Program-made: the position numbers and the translations under genes
In this document: positions 35,053-44,792 of the stretch, piece by piece
How the letters are laid out: each line of letters starts with the position of its first letter
Position numbering within the stretch: the first letter of the stretch is position 1
Assembly: GCF_026240905.1 (NCBI RefSeq)
Contig: NZ_JAPEVI010000003.1
Span: forward strand, 2,232,001 to 2,296,000
From: Roseibium salinum
GTDB taxonomy: Bacteria > Pseudomonadota > Alphaproteobacteria > Rhizobiales > Stappiaceae
Length of the DNA: 64,000 bases
Reading direction: 5' to 3'
The notes under the pieces: model-generated
Seen by the model: only the letters and a program-made list of their open reading frames with translations
The model's database searches: none
What the model was told of the DNA's origin: nothing

Positions 35053-35580
35053 ATGAGCTGGACGAACGAACGGGTTGAGCTTCTCAAAAAGCTTTGGAGC
35101 GACGGCTTGAGCGCCAGTCAGATTGCGGGCGAGCTGGGCGGGGTGACCCGCAACGCCGTGATCGGCAAGGTGCACCGGCTGGGCCTTTCCGGCCGCGCCA
35201 AAACGGCCTCCAACCCGTCCAAACAGCGTCGCGCACGACCCAACGCTCCCGCGGGCACTTCGGCACCGAAGAAACCGGCCGCCCAGCCGCAATCGATCGG
35301 CGCGACCGCCCTGAAGGCCGATTACGCACCGGCTCCGGTGGCCGAAGCAAAACCGGAACCGATCGCGGAACTGGTCCCGATCTCCCAGCGTGCAACGATC
35401 CTGACGCTGACCGAGCGGACCTGCAAATGGCCGATCGGTGATCCGGCAACGGACGACTTCTATTTCTGCGGCCGCCAGTCGGATGCCGGCGTGCCCTATT
35501 GCGCGCACCACTGCAAGATCGCCTACCAGCCGGTCGCCGACCGCCGCCGCGACCGCAAGGTGATCGCCCAGGCATCCTGA
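35053..35580 (+). CDS. gcrA: Cell-cycle regulator GcrA
   Basis: A 175-residue protein with the GcrA N-terminal HTH (SWTNERVELLKKLWSDGLSASQIAGELGGVTRNAVIGKVHRLGLSGR). A Pro/Ala-rich linker and a C-terminal domain with TCKWPIGDPATDDFYFCG and YCAHHCKIAYQP follow. In alphaproteobacteria GcrA works with sigma-70 RNA polymerase and reads CcrM-dependent adenine methylation. ATG 35053 marks the conserved start. The open frame upstream is probably untranslated leader. A strong terminator follows the gene. Confidence 0.96.
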   Translation: MSWTNERVELLKKLWSDGLSASQIAGELGGVTRNAVIGKVHRLGLSGRAKTASNPSKQRRARPNAPAGTSAPKKPAAQPQSIGATALKADYAPAPVAEAKPEPIAELVPISQRATILTLTERTCKWPIGDPATDDFYFCGRQSDAGVPYCAHHCKIAYQPVADRRRDRKVIAQAS

Positions 35581-35606
35581 CGCAACAGTTCAGCTCAGAC
35601 TTGAAG

Positions 35607-35638
35607 TGCCCGCCGATCCGGTGGGCATTTTTGTTTTC
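35607..35638 (+). terminator. Rho-independent terminator after gcrA
   Basis: TGCCCGCC pairs with GGTGGGCA across a 5-base loop and is followed by TTTTTGTTTT. This is a strong intrinsic terminator. Confidence 0.92.
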
Positions 35639-35880
35639 TGACCCTGCGATCTCCATCGCCAGCCGGGCGCGCCGGGATCGGAGAGCCGCAAGCCCGTTCT
35701 CCTTCCATCCTACACGACAGACCTCGGCTCACCGGTCCCGGATCTGCGCTTCGCTCCGTCCGGGAGGACGAAGGAAAGGTTGTCGCTAGGCTAGGCCGGG
35801 TGCACCACGGCTATGGGCATTCGTGAAGGGGGTGCCCGTTTTCGGCAGTGCGGGCGGCGCGGCAGTGGCGCCTCTACGGT

Positions 35881-36579
35881 TCAGCCTGTTGCCGAGAACT
35901 GATCGTTGAAGGCGTACCCGGCGCCGCGGACGGTGCGGATCGGGTCACTGGCCTTGCCCTTGTTGAGCGCCTTGCGCAGGCGCCCGACATGGACGTCCAC
36001 GGTGCGCTCGTCGACATAGACGTCGTGACCCCAGACGCCGTCGAGCAACTGCTCGCGCGAGAAAACACGCCCGGGCGACGTCATCAGGAATTCCAGCAGA
36101 CGGAACTCCGTCGGCCCGAGATGGATCTCCTTGGCGTTCCTGCGGACGCGGTGCGTTTCGCGGTCCAGTTCGATGTCGCCGGAGCGCAGCATGCTCGACA
36201 CCACTTCCGGGCTTGCCCGCCGCAGGATGGCGCGCACGCGGGCCATCAGTTCGGGCACGGAGAAGGGCTTGACCACGTAGTCGTCGGCCCCTGTCGCCAG
36301 GCCGCGAATGCGCTCGGCCTCCTCGCCGCGGGCCGTGAGCATGATGACCGGCAGACGTTCGGTATCTTCACGGGCACGCAGGCGCCGGCACAGTTCAATT
36401 CCGGACAGGCCCGGCAGCATCCAGTCGAGGAGCAGGAGATCCGGGAGGCTTTCCCTCAGCCGGAGTTCCGCTTCATCGCCGCGGACACAGGATTCAACCG
36501 TGTATCCTTCCGCTTCCAGATTGTATCGCAACAGAAGGCTGAGTGGTTCTTCGTCTTCAACGATGAGCACCTTCGGCAT
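35881..36579 (-). CDS. phoB: Phosphate-regulon response regulator PhoB
   Basis: A 232-residue OmpR/PhoB-family regulator. The receiver domain has the acidic pair EDEEPL and the phosphorylated Asp in LLLDWMLPG at about 52. The C-terminal winged helix ends with VRGAGYAFND. It binds PHO boxes and activates pst genes under phosphate limitation. ATG 36579 is the family start; an open frame upstream would add eight residues. It is the last gene of the phoR-pst-pho group on this strand. Confidence 0.94.
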   Translation of the reverse strand: MPKVLIVEDEEPLSLLLRYNLEAEGYTVESCVRGDEAELRLRESLPDLLLLDWMLPGLSGIELCRRLRAREDTERLPVIMLTARGEEAERIRGLATGADDYVVKPFSVPELMARVRAILRRASPEVVSSMLRSGDIELDRETHRVRRNAKEIHLGPTEFRLLEFLMTSPGRVFSREQLLDGVWGHDVYVDERTVDVHVGRLRKALNKGKASDPIRTVRGAGYAFNDQFSATG

Positions 36580-36651
36580 ACAGTATCGCTCCACTTCCCT
36601 CACCGGCGCCGAGCGCCGGACAGTTCATTCCTGGCGTTCAACGAGCAAGGT

Positions 36652-37350
36652 TCAGGCAGGACCCATGGTTTCGTCCATCTTCGTGCGCTCTTCCGGCAGG
36701 CGCTCACCGGTGACCATGTAGTAGACGTTCTCGGCGATGTTGGTCGCGTGATCGCCGATGCGCTCGATGTTCTTGGCGCAGAACAGGAGATGGACACACT
36801 GGGTAATGACCCGGGGGTCTTCCATCATGTAGGTCAGCAGCTCGCGGAAGATCGAGGTGTAGATCGCATCGACCTCGGCATCGGCCTCCTGGACCCGGCG
36901 CGCGGCTTCGGCGTCCTTGCGGGTATAAGCGTCCAGCACCTGCTTGAGCTGCGACAGGGCAAGCTCGGTCATGTGCTCGACGCCGATGGCAAGCTTCTTG
37001 GACTGCAGCCCGCTGTCGATGGCAATCGCCCGCTTGGCGACGTTCTTGGCCAGGTCTCCGACCCGTTCCAGGTCGTTGGCAATCCGCGTTGCCGCGGTGA
37101 TTTCCCTGAGGTCCTGGCCCAGCGGCTGGCGGCGGGCGATCATTTCGATCAGCTTCACCTCGACTTCGTGATGCAGCGCGTCCAGGCGCTCATCCTGACG
37201 GATGGTGGTTCTGGCCAGCTCGAGATCCTGCGAAACCAGCGCGGACACGGCATCCGCAAAGGCCCTTTCAGCCAGGCCGCCCATTTCGGCGATCTTGCCG
37301 GCCATGTCCGTCAGTTCCTGGTCAAACGCCGAGACAATATGTTCAGACAT
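36652..37350 (-). CDS. phoU: Phosphate signalling protein PhoU
   Basis: A 232-residue protein of two three-helix bundles, each with the E/D-x-x-x-D metal-cluster motif (ANDLERVGDLAKNVAKRA and AKNIERIGDHATNIAENVYYM). It links Pst transport state to PhoR and restrains the Pho response. ATG 37350 is preferred because the sequence before it, though open, does not look like protein. It lies 29 bases after pstB, so it is co-transcribed. Confidence 0.95.
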   Translation of the reverse strand: MSEHIVSAFDQELTDMAGKIAEMGGLAERAFADAVSALVSQDLELARTTIRQDERLDALHHEVEVKLIEMIARRQPLGQDLREITAATRIANDLERVGDLAKNVAKRAIAIDSGLQSKKLAIGVEHMTELALSQLKQVLDAYTRKDAEAARRVQEADAEVDAIYTSIFRELLTYMMEDPRVITQCVHLLFCAKNIERIGDHATNIAENVYYMVTGERLPEERTKMDETMGPA

Positions 37351-37379
37351 CGTGTGTCCCCTAGTATCCGGTATTTCGG

Positions 37380-38177
37380 TCAGCCGAAGCGGCCCGTGAT
37401 GTAGTCCTGCGTCCGCTTGTCCTTCGGGTTGGTGAAGATGTCCTGGGTCAGGCCCTCCTCGACCAGCACGCCAAGGTGGAAGAATGCGGTACGCTGCGAG
37501 ACGCGGGCCGCCTGCTGCATGGAGTGCGTCACGATGACGATGGTGAAATTCTCGCGCAGTTCGTCGATCAGCTCTTCCACTTTCGCCGTCGCGATCGGGT
37601 CGAGCGCGGAGCACGGCTCGTCCATCAGGATCACTTCCGGGCTGACGGCGATCGCACGGGCGATGCACAGACGCTGCTGCTGGCCGCCGGACATGCCCGT
37701 GCCCGGCTCGTCCAGGCGGTCCTTGGCTTCTTCCCACAGTCCCGCCTTCTGCAGGCTGGAGGCGACGATGTCGTCCAGCTCGGCCTTGTTGCGGGCCAGG
37801 CCATGGATGCGCGCCCCATAGGCGACATTGTCATAGATCGACTTCGGGAACGGATTGGGCTTCTGGAACACCATGCCCACCTTTGCCCGCAGCCGCACCG
37901 GATCGACCCTGGGATCGTAGATGTTTTCACCGTCGATCTCGATCCGGCCCTCGACCCGGCTGCTCGCAATCGTATCGTTCATGCGGTTCAGACACCGCAG
38001 GAAAGTCGACTTCCCGCAGCCGGAGGGACCGATGAAAGCCGTGACCGACTGTGGCCGGATTTCAATGCTCACATCCTTGATGGCATGGGTATCGCCGTAA
38101 TAGACCTGCACATTCCCGGCAGAGATCTTGCTCTGTGACATGTTGTTCGCCTGTTCGATTGTCGGCATCTCGTTCAT
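37380..38177 (-). CDS. pstB: Phosphate ABC transporter ATPase PstB
   Basis: A 265-residue ABC ATPase. Walker A is GPSGCGKST, the signature is [15 protein letters not shown], Walker B is [13 protein letters not shown], and H-loop is IVTHSMQQ. It drives phosphate import through PstC/PstA. ATG 38177 is used; another Met at position 13 ([16 protein letters not shown]) is a possible start. It sits 11 bases after pstA. Confidence 0.96.
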   Translation of the reverse strand: MNEMPTIEQANNMSQSKISAGNVQVYYGDTHAIKDVSIEIRPQSVTAFIGPSGCGKSTFLRCLNRMNDTIASSRVEGRIEIDGENIYDPRVDPVRLRAKVGMVFQKPNPFPKSIYDNVAYGARIHGLARNKAELDDIVASSLQKAGLWEEAKDRLDEPGTGMSGGQQQRLCIARAIAVSPEVILMDEPCSALDPIATAKVEELIDELRENFTIVIVTHSMQQAARVSQRTAFFHLGVLVEEGLTQDIFTNPKDKRTQDYITGRFG

Positions 38178-38188
38178 CGGCTCGGTCC

Positions 38189-39541
38189 TTACCAGCGGCG
38201 CTCAAACCTGCGGCGCAGGATGATCGCGATAATGTTCATGGCCATCAGGAATACCAGCAGGACAATGATCCCGCCCCATGCCCGCTCGTAGAATGCCGGG
38301 TCGGCTCGCTTCGCCCATTCGTAGATCTGGGCCGGCATGGCCGAGTTCGGCGACAGGAAACCGGCGGCGACGCCATCGGGAAAATTGGAGGCGATGAAGC
38401 CGACCATCCCGATGAGAAGCAGCGGCGCCGTCTCCCCAAGCGCCTGCGCCAGACCGATGATCGTGCCGGTCAGGATGCCCGGCATCGCCAACGGCAGCAC
38501 GTGGTGAAAGATCGACTGCATTTTCGACGCGCCGATGCCGAGGGCCGCGTCGCGAATGCTCGGCGGCACGGCCTTGAGGGAGGCGCGCGTCGAAATGATG
38601 ATCGTCGGCAGGGTCATCAGGGTCAACACCAGGCCGCCGACAAGAGGAGCCGACTGCGGCAGATGCATGAACTGGATGAACACCGCCAGACCGAGGATAC
38701 CGAACACGATCGACGGAACCGCGGCGAGATTGGAAATATTCACCTCAATCAGGTCGGTAAACCGGTTCTGCGGCGCGAACTCCTCCAGATAGATAGATGC
38801 AGCGACGCCGATAGGCAGGGAGAGCACCAGCACCACCAGCATCATGAACAGCGAGCCGACCATGGAAGCGCCGATACCGGCCTGCTCGGGACGAGAGTCC
38901 GACGCATCGGTGCCGAACACGAATTCCCAGTTGAAACGCTTCTCCAGAATGCCGGCTGCCTGCAGTTGATCGGCGAGATCCAGATGCGCCGCATCAAGGT
39001 TCTTGTCCTGTGCCAGGTCGTCGCGATCCACGCGGCCCTTCATATAGCCATCGACGCGGGAGGAGGCGATCAGATCGAACCCGACCGTGGAGCCGATGCT
39101 GTCCGGATGGGCCAGGACATGGTCGCGGATCGTGGCTGCCGCACCGGAGGAAAACAGCTTCTCGAGGTCCTTCGCCGATATGCCGGTGGAAATGTTGGCC
39201 GCTGACAGGTCGTTTTCAAAGGCCTCGATGAGGATCGCCCGGTACTTGGACGTTTTGACGACGGATTTTTCCGCTTCCTCGATCTGCTGCTGGTTCAGCG
39301 GGACCTCGACCTTCACGAAGGTCTGGGTGAACGCGCCCAGGCCGTTGGACAGTATCGCCCAGAGCAGAGCGACGAGAAAGAAAAGGCCGATCCCGATCGC
39401 AATGATGCCGTAGAGCTTGAAGCGGGCTTCGGCAGCGTTGCGCTTTCTGGTCAGGGCGTCGCCTTCCAGGATCGAGAAGACCGTTCGCTCGGGCGAAGCG
39501 TGCGATGTGTCCGACTGCTGGGCCAGTGTCGTGTCGGTCAT
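38189..39541 (-). CDS. pstA: Phosphate ABC transporter permease PstA
   Basis: A 450-residue inner-membrane permease. The N-terminal part has one helix and a periplasmic domain of the DUF3333 type (about residues 30-220), which makes this protein longer than the 300-residue Escherichia coli PstA. The C-terminal part has six helices and the EAA-like loop [21 protein letters not shown]. It forms the channel with PstC. The pstC stop and this ATG share one base (TAATG), showing tight coupling. Confidence 0.95.
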   Translation of the reverse strand: MTDTTLAQQSDTSHASPERTVFSILEGDALTRKRNAAEARFKLYGIIAIGIGLFFLVALLWAILSNGLGAFTQTFVKVEVPLNQQQIEEAEKSVVKTSKYRAILIEAFENDLSAANISTGISAKDLEKLFSSGAAATIRDHVLAHPDSIGSTVGFDLIASSRVDGYMKGRVDRDDLAQDKNLDAAHLDLADQLQAAGILEKRFNWEFVFGTDASDSRPEQAGIGASMVGSLFMMLVVLVLSLPIGVAASIYLEEFAPQNRFTDLIEVNISNLAAVPSIVFGILGLAVFIQFMHLPQSAPLVGGLVLTLMTLPTIIISTRASLKAVPPSIRDAALGIGASKMQSIFHHVLPLAMPGILTGTIIGLAQALGETAPLLLIGMVGFIASNFPDGVAAGFLSPNSAMPAQIYEWAKRADPAFYERAWGGIIVLLVFLMAMNIIAIILRRRFERRW

Positions 39542-41010
39542 TAGTCGTACTGCTCCCGGTACTTGCGCACGATGTAGAGCGCGATGATGTTGAGCCCGAG
39601 GGTCACGACAAACAGGGTCATGCCGAGCGCGAAGGCGACGAGCGCTTCGGGGGAGGCAAAGTCGGCATCGCCCGTAAGCTGGCTGACGATCTTTGCGGTA
39701 ACGGTGGTCATGGCTTCAAGCGGATTGACACTGAGGCGGGCGGCGGCGCCGGCACCGAGCACCACGATCATGGTCTCGCCGATTGCACGCGAGGCCGCCA
39801 GCAGAATGGCACCGACAATGCCGGGAAGCGCGGCAGGCAGAATGACCTGCTTCACAGTTTCGGAATGGGTGGCGCCAAGGCCGAGCGACCCGTCACGCAT
39901 GGCCTGCGGCACGGCGTTGATGATGTCGTCGGACAAAGAACTCACGAACGGGATCAGCATGATCCCCATGACCATGCCGGCGGTGAGGACCGACGAGGCG
40001 CCGGACATCCAGTTGACACCCAAGGCCCCGCCCGAACCGAAAACGTTCATCAGCAGCGGACCGACCGTCAGCAACGCGAAGAGACCGTAAACGATGGTCG
40101 GGATACCCGCCAGGATCTCGAGCAGCGGCTTGGCAACCGCACGCACATGCGGCGTTGCATATTCGGAGAGATAAATCGCCGCGAATAGGCCGATCGGCAC
40201 GGCCACAGCAAGTGCAATCAGGGAGATATAGAGCGTCGCCCAGATCAGCGGCAAGATGCCCAGTACCGAGCCACCGCCGAAGCTAGGCGCCCAGGTCAGA
40301 CCGAAGAAGAACTCGCTGGCCGGATAGATGCGGAAGAACTCGACCGTGTTGAAGATCAGCGACAGTACAATCCCGAGTGTCGTCAGGACCGCGATCGATG
40401 CGGCCGCGATCAGAATCCAGCGGACCACGCTCTCAACAGCGTTCCGTGCCCGAAACTCCGGGTTCGTGCGCACGACAGCAAGCACCAATCCGAGCAGCGC
40501 GGCGCCGATAACCACGACCGACCGGAGAAGGTAGCCGGTGGCGGAGATCTCCCGGTAGGCCTGTGCGGCACGAAGTGTTTCGGCTGTCACATCGGAACCC
40601 AGCGCCACGCCGACGTCCCCCAGGCGGTCGCGGACATCCGTCAGTTCGATGCGGATGGAGCTGGCGTCCTCGGCAGACATCACGCCCTGCGTGGCGGCAA
40701 GGTCCAGCCCTTCGGCAATGCGGACCACATCGCTCATCACCAGGTCGAGCGAACTTCCGGCGGCAGTCTCTTCCGAAATCATCGAGGACACGCTGCCGTT
40801 GATGACGATGGGCTGAAGGAGGAGCCAGATCACCAGGAGCAGGAGCGAAGGCGCCAGTGTCCAGACGACGGCGTTCCAGCCGTAATAGCCGGACAGGGAA
40901 TGCAGGCGGCGCGAATCCCCTCCCACAGTTTTCAGGGCCTTTCCGCGGCCGAAGATATATCCGGCGACCGCAAGAACCAGCAGCACGGCAGAAACAAGAG
41001 GAAGTGACAT
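39541..41010 (-). CDS. pstC: Phosphate ABC transporter permease PstC
   Basis: A 489-residue inner-membrane permease. An N-terminal helix and a large periplasmic insert (about 80-180, with two coiled segments) precede the permease core with six helices and the EAA loop MRDGSLGLGATHSETVKQVILPAALPGI. It pairs with PstA. ATG 41010 follows AAGAGGAAG. The frame upstream is open for 19 codons, but those lie in a palindrome before the start. It lies 66 bases after pstS. Confidence 0.95.
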   Translation of the reverse strand: MSLPLVSAVLLVLAVAGYIFGRGKALKTVGGDSRRLHSLSGYYGWNAVVWTLAPSLLLLVIWLLLQPIVINGSVSSMISEETAAGSSLDLVMSDVVRIAEGLDLAATQGVMSAEDASSIRIELTDVRDRLGDVGVALGSDVTAETLRAAQAYREISATGYLLRSVVVIGAALLGLVLAVVRTNPEFRARNAVESVVRWILIAAASIAVLTTLGIVLSLIFNTVEFFRIYPASEFFFGLTWAPSFGGGSVLGILPLIWATLYISLIALAVAVPIGLFAAIYLSEYATPHVRAVAKPLLEILAGIPTIVYGLFALLTVGPLLMNVFGSGGALGVNWMSGASSVLTAGMVMGIMLIPFVSSLSDDIINAVPQAMRDGSLGLGATHSETVKQVILPAALPGIVGAILLAASRAIGETMIVVLGAGAAARLSVNPLEAMTTVTAKIVSQLTGDADFASPEALVAFALGMTLFVVTLGLNIIALYIVRKYREQYD

Positions 41011-41037
41011 GACGCGACCCGATCGGCAGGAAAGAAA

Positions 41038-41063
41038 GGAGGGGAGGCCGCGGCCTCCCCTCC
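41038..41063 (-). repeat. Perfect 26-bp palindrome between pstS and pstC
   Basis: GGAGGGGAGGCCG with its perfect reverse complement, no loop mismatches. On the minus strand it is followed by a T-rich stretch, TTTCTTTCC. It may attenuate transcription or stabilise the upstream pstS RNA, so the binding protein is made in excess of the permeases. Confidence 0.85.
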
Positions 41064-41076
41064 GCAAGCGATGTGC

Positions 41077-42117
41077 TTAGTTGCCAATCGTTTCTGCAGC
41101 TTCAATCTTGGCCTGGGTAGCGGCCAGCTCAGGGTCGGAGACAAGTCCGTACTGAGCCAGCGGGCCGTCCGGGCCCGCGATTTCGTCAGAAACGAAGAAC
41201 TGGGCGTACTCTTGCAGACCCGGGATCACGCCGATATGCGCCTTCTTGATGTAGAAGAACAGCGGGCGGGAAACCGGGTATTCACCGGAAGCGATGGTTT
41301 CGGTGGACGGAGCAACCCCGGCCATGTTCGCAACCTTCAGCTTGTCCGTGTTGTTCTCGTAGAATGCCAGACCGAAGACGCCGATGCCGTTCGGGTTGGA
41401 GTCGATGCGAGCCAGCGTTTCGGTGTAGTCGCCGTCGATGTCGACGGACTTGCCGTCGGTGCGAACCGCGATGCAGGCGTCTTCCGCATCGTCTTCGGAC
41501 ATGCCGCTGTCGATCATGGCCTTCAGGGCGCCGGATTCTTCACAGCCGACGGCCAGGACCTTCTCTTCGAAGACTTCACGGGTGCCGTGCTTGGTGCCGG
41601 GAATGAAAGCCGCAATTTCAACGTCCGGCAGGGAAGAGTCGACTTCGGACCACTTGGTGTACGGGTTGTCGACCAGTTCACCGTCTTTGAGGACTTTCGG
41701 GCTCAGGGCGTTGAACCACTGTACCTGGTTGAAAGCGTCGAAGGCCGGGCCGTCTTTCTGGGAAGCGAAGACGATCCCGTCGTAACCGATGCGGACTTCG
41801 ATGATGTCCTTAACGCCGGCTTCCGCACAGGCTGCGATTTCCTTTTCGCGGATCGCACGGGAGGCGTTTGCGATGTCGATGGTGTTTTCACCAACGCCGG
41901 TGCAGAACTTCTTCAGACCGGCAGAGGAACCGCCGGACTCAACCACCGGGGTCGGGAATTCGGTGTTTTCGCCAAAGGCCTCAGCAACGATGGATGCATA
42001 GGGCAGAACGGTGGAGGAACCGGCGATCTGCACCTGGTCGCGAGCCTGAGCAGCACCAACGAATGCGGTCGAAGCAACAGCAAGAGCAGTTGCGCTAACG
42101 AGGGTCGTAAATTTCAC
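41077..42117 (-). CDS. pstS: Phosphate-binding protein PstS
   Basis: A 346-residue periplasmic phosphate receptor. The signal peptide is VKFTTLVSATALAVASTAFVGAAQA. The mature protein has AGSSTVLPYA, the phosphate-contact PVVESGGSSAGLKKFC and NASRAIREKE, and IGYDGIVFASQ. GTG 42117 is the likely start, because GGGAGTGG lies 5 bases upstream; a TTG-type start further upstream would disrupt the signal peptide. It is the first gene of the transporter operon. Tandem PHO boxes lie 88-127 bases before it. Confidence 0.94.
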   Translation of the reverse strand: MKFTTLVSATALAVASTAFVGAAQARDQVQIAGSSTVLPYASIVAEAFGENTEFPTPVVESGGSSAGLKKFCTGVGENTIDIANASRAIREKEIAACAEAGVKDIIEVRIGYDGIVFASQKDGPAFDAFNQVQWFNALSPKVLKDGELVDNPYTKWSEVDSSLPDVEIAAFIPGTKHGTREVFEEKVLAVGCEESGALKAMIDSGMSEDDAEDACIAVRTDGKSVDIDGDYTETLARIDSNPNGIGVFGLAFYENNTDKLKVANMAGVAPSTETIASGEYPVSRPLFFYIKKAHIGVIPGLQEYAQFFVSDEIAGPDGPLAQYGLVSDPELAATQAKIEAAETIGN

Positions 42118-42204
42118 TTGACCACTCCCTTTGAATGTCAAGGTTTCTAGATGATCACCGAGCACTGATTTGCACGAGCGATGCCGGGAACCTAGGCTCC
42201 ATGG

Positions 42205-42244
42205 ATGAGAGTTCTATGACAGTTCCTTATCAGTTTTGTGACAT
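42205..42244 (-). promoter_or_regulatory. Tandem PHO boxes upstream of pstS
   Basis: Four heptamers on the minus strand are spaced exactly 11 bases apart: ATGTCAC (42238-42244), CTGATAA (42227-42233), CTGTCAT (42216-42222) and CTCTCAT (42205-42211). The two downstream ones form an 18-base box one mismatch from CTGTCAT-N4-CTGTCAT. This is the expected layout for two PhoB dimers. Confidence 0.85.
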
Positions 42245-42548
42245 CGTAACATCTTGAAATTACAAGACTAATTATTCACTTTGCAGCTTTTATGTCGCTT
42301 GATCGCAATTATGTCGCCCTCCGGAGCGGCCTGGACCGGGCTTTCGGAAGCCTCTCCGATTCCGGCCACCCGAAAGTTCCGCAACGACTCCTTGAACCAC
42401 CTGATTGCGAAAATTCAAAAGATGCAATCTATGCGTGCCGCACGGGTGTCGTGTTGGTAACGGCGGCCTCTTATCGCCGCTTGCCGAAAACACGGTGAGG
42501 GTGTGCCTGCCTGCAATTTTTCAGAAGTGAAGCTCCGCCGGAGCGCAA
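42245..42548. other. Intergenic region between phoR and the pstS promoter
   Basis: About 300 bases with a patch of low GC near 42245-42300 that probably belongs to the pstS promoter. Short open frames are found on both strands at 42290-42498, but their composition is not protein-like. No terminator of phoR stands out. Confidence 0.4.
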
Positions 42549-43904
42549 TCAGGCCGTCGATGGTCCGGAAACGTCTGCCGGCTCCTGGATGGCAGGCAGC
42601 GTCACCTTGAAGGTTGCCCCCTCGCCCGGCTCGCTCTCGATGTCCAGGCGGCCCCGGTGGCGGGTAACGATGTGCTTGACGATCGCAAGACCCAGTCCGG
42701 TGCCTTTCATGGCGCGGCTGGAATCCGTATCGACCCGGTAGAACCGCTCGGTCAGACGCGGCAGATGCTCGCGGGGAATGCCTTCGCCGTAATCGCGTAC
42801 GGACAGCACCCAGAGACGGCCGCCGTCCGCGCCGCGCTGTTCGGCGAGGCTGAGATCGACATATTTGCCGCTGCCGCCGTATTTCAGCGCGTTCTCGACG
42901 AGGTTCTCCGCGACCTGGATGAGTTCGTCCCGGTCGCCTTTCACCTCGACCGGTTTCTCCGGCATGTCCATGCGGATCTCAACCTTCATCTCCGCCGCCA
43001 GCGGCGACAGGGCGTCCGAGGTGTGGCGCACGATATCGGTCAGATCCAGCTTGTTCTCCGGGCGTACATGGGCCTTGAGCTCGATCCGGGACAGGGACAG
43101 GATATCGTCGATCAGGCGGCGCATCCGGCGGGCCTGATCCAGCATGATGGACAGGAAACGGTCCTGGGCTTCCGGATCGTTCTTCGCGGCCCCTTGGATG
43201 GTTTCGATAAAGCCGGTCAGGGACGCCAGCGGCGTGCGCAGTTCGTGGCTGGCATTTGCGACAAAGTCCGTGCGCGTGCGCTCAAGCCGCCGGTTTTCCG
43301 TCAGGTCCTGAATGACGACCAGGATAAAGTCCGGCAGGCCGTGCGGCCGGTCCCGGGCGTCGGAACCGGGCATGTAGATCGGCGCGATATGCGCTTCGTA
43401 CCAGGTCTCGGTCGGCACCCGTTCGGTCCAGTTGATGCGCTCCGTGCCGCCGGTCGCGCAGACGCGGTCGAAAGCTTCGAGCAAGGACGGCGCCCGCAGG
43501 AAAAACGACAGGGGACTGCCCGGCTTCACGCCGCTATAGAGGGTCTGAGCCTGTGTGTTGACATAGCGGATTATTCCACGGCCATCGGCGACGAAACAGG
43601 GAGTCGGCAAAGCGTCCACCGTCACCTTCATGCCGGTGCCGGGCCACATCCTGCGGACTTCCCGTTGCGCATTGAACTTGACCCGCCGGCTTGCGGAGCG
43701 CCGTGGCACGAAGGCGGCCGCGAACGTCAGCGCCGCCATTGCGGCCACCGCAGCCGTGACCGGAACCTGATAGGCAAAGACGGCGGAACCGGCAGCCAGG
43801 AGGGCCGTCAGGAGGATCCAGCGCGCTTCGCCTATTCTTGTCAGCGGCGATGCGGTGGCCCGGGCCTCGGAGGTTTCCTCAAGGGGCGATGGGGATAAGG
43901 TCAT
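42549..43904 (-). CDS. phoR: Phosphate-regulon sensor histidine kinase PhoR
   Basis: A 451-residue membrane sensor. Two N-terminal helices (about 25-65) are followed by a PAS domain (about 95-215), the HisKA motif ASHELRTPLASLTGF with the phospho-accepting His, and the HATPase domain with NLVENALKYG, VRDYGEGIP and GTGLGLAIVKHI. It has no large periplasmic domain, as expected for PhoR, which senses through PstSCAB-PhoU. It lies upstream of pstS but separated by the PHO boxes. Confidence 0.94.
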   Translation of the reverse strand: MTLSPSPLEETSEARATASPLTRIGEARWILLTALLAAGSAVFAYQVPVTAAVAAMAALTFAAAFVPRRSASRRVKFNAQREVRRMWPGTGMKVTVDALPTPCFVADGRGIIRYVNTQAQTLYSGVKPGSPLSFFLRAPSLLEAFDRVCATGGTERINWTERVPTETWYEAHIAPIYMPGSDARDRPHGLPDFILVVIQDLTENRRLERTRTDFVANASHELRTPLASLTGFIETIQGAAKNDPEAQDRFLSIMLDQARRMRRLIDDILSLSRIELKAHVRPENKLDLTDIVRHTSDALSPLAAEMKVEIRMDMPEKPVEVKGDRDELIQVAENLVENALKYGGSGKYVDLSLAEQRGADGGRLWVLSVRDYGEGIPREHLPRLTERFYRVDTDSSRAMKGTGLGLAIVKHIVTRHRGRLDIESEPGEGATFKVTLPAIQEPADVSGPSTA

Positions 43905-44102
43905 GATTTTTATAAGCGCTTGTCAGCCAGCGGTTTACGCCACGATCGCGGATACTATTTCGACGTCTCAGCAAATGTGCAAGGCTGAAACAGGGAGATC
44001 GGGAAACGCTCTAACATGGCAAGCATGTCAACTGCGCGACAGCGGCGGTTGGTTTGCCTGCAGACCACACGGCGAAATTGCACACCGCCGTGGAGGCGCA
44101 GA

Positions 44103-44582
44103 TCACCGCCACACGGCCGTGCGGGCGGCTTCCTTCAGATTGGCGATGATCCGGGGCCATCCTTCCGGCCGGCGCATCTGTTCAAGATAGGACGGGCCAT
44201 GTTCCCCGTGGCGGAGAAAGGCGTCATGCACGATCTCCAGGCGTGTTGCATCGCCCGATTCCCTGAAATTCACCATCACCCGGCTCGCCGCAGCCGGATC
44301 GGCGATCTCAACTCCCTCCTGCGAGACCTGCCAGGCCAGACGGAGATACAGCGGAGGCTCGATCGAAAGCACCGTCCCCCAGATCCGGCGGCGGCCCTTT
44401 TTGTCGATCTCATAGCAACGGCCGCCGGGAAAAGGTTCTATGCCGGCTTCGACGGGTCCCTCGCCTGCCTCGGAGAACGGCGAGGACCACCACAGATCAG
44501 GCCGATCGACAAACAGGGAAAAGGCGCGCTCTCGCGGCAGGTCCAAAAGGCTCTCGAACCGGCATTCAGTTTCGTGTGTCAT
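44103..44582 (-). CDS. SRPBCC/AHSA1 family protein
   Basis: A 159-residue START-fold protein. It begins with LPRERAFSLFVDRPDLWWSSPF and has GGRCYEIDKKGRRRIWGTVLSIEPPLYLRLAWQ, then TRLEIVHDAFLRHGE, all usual for AHSA1-type proteins. The family binds hydrophobic ligands or aids Hsp90-like chaperones, but no ligand can be read here. It diverges from the MBL-fold gene. Confidence 0.82.
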   Translation of the reverse strand: MTHETECRFESLLDLPRERAFSLFVDRPDLWWSSPFSEAGEGPVEAGIEPFPGGRCYEIDKKGRRRIWGTVLSIEPPLYLRLAWQVSQEGVEIADPAAASRVMVNFRESGDATRLEIVHDAFLRHGEHGPSYLEQMRRPEGWPRIIANLKEAARTAVWR

Positions 44583-44792
44583 GGCTTTCCGTCGACAAGC
44601 GAATCTCAGTGGTCAGGACCGATCTGACGGACAATGTTCCATAGATTCCCCCTGCTTGGCAAAGGTCTGGCTCGATACGCCAAAGGAAAAGGCGGTTTCA
44701 AGCCAATGCCCGCGCATTGACCATTGCCTTCACCTGCGAACCGGACCACGTTCTGCAGAGAGTTCTAAAAGCCCCTCGCACGGCAATCCGGC

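Noticed and set aside
42290..42498. Short open frames on both strands between phoR and pstS
   Set aside because: No ribosome-binding site, no motif, and composition typical of non-coding GC-rich DNA.
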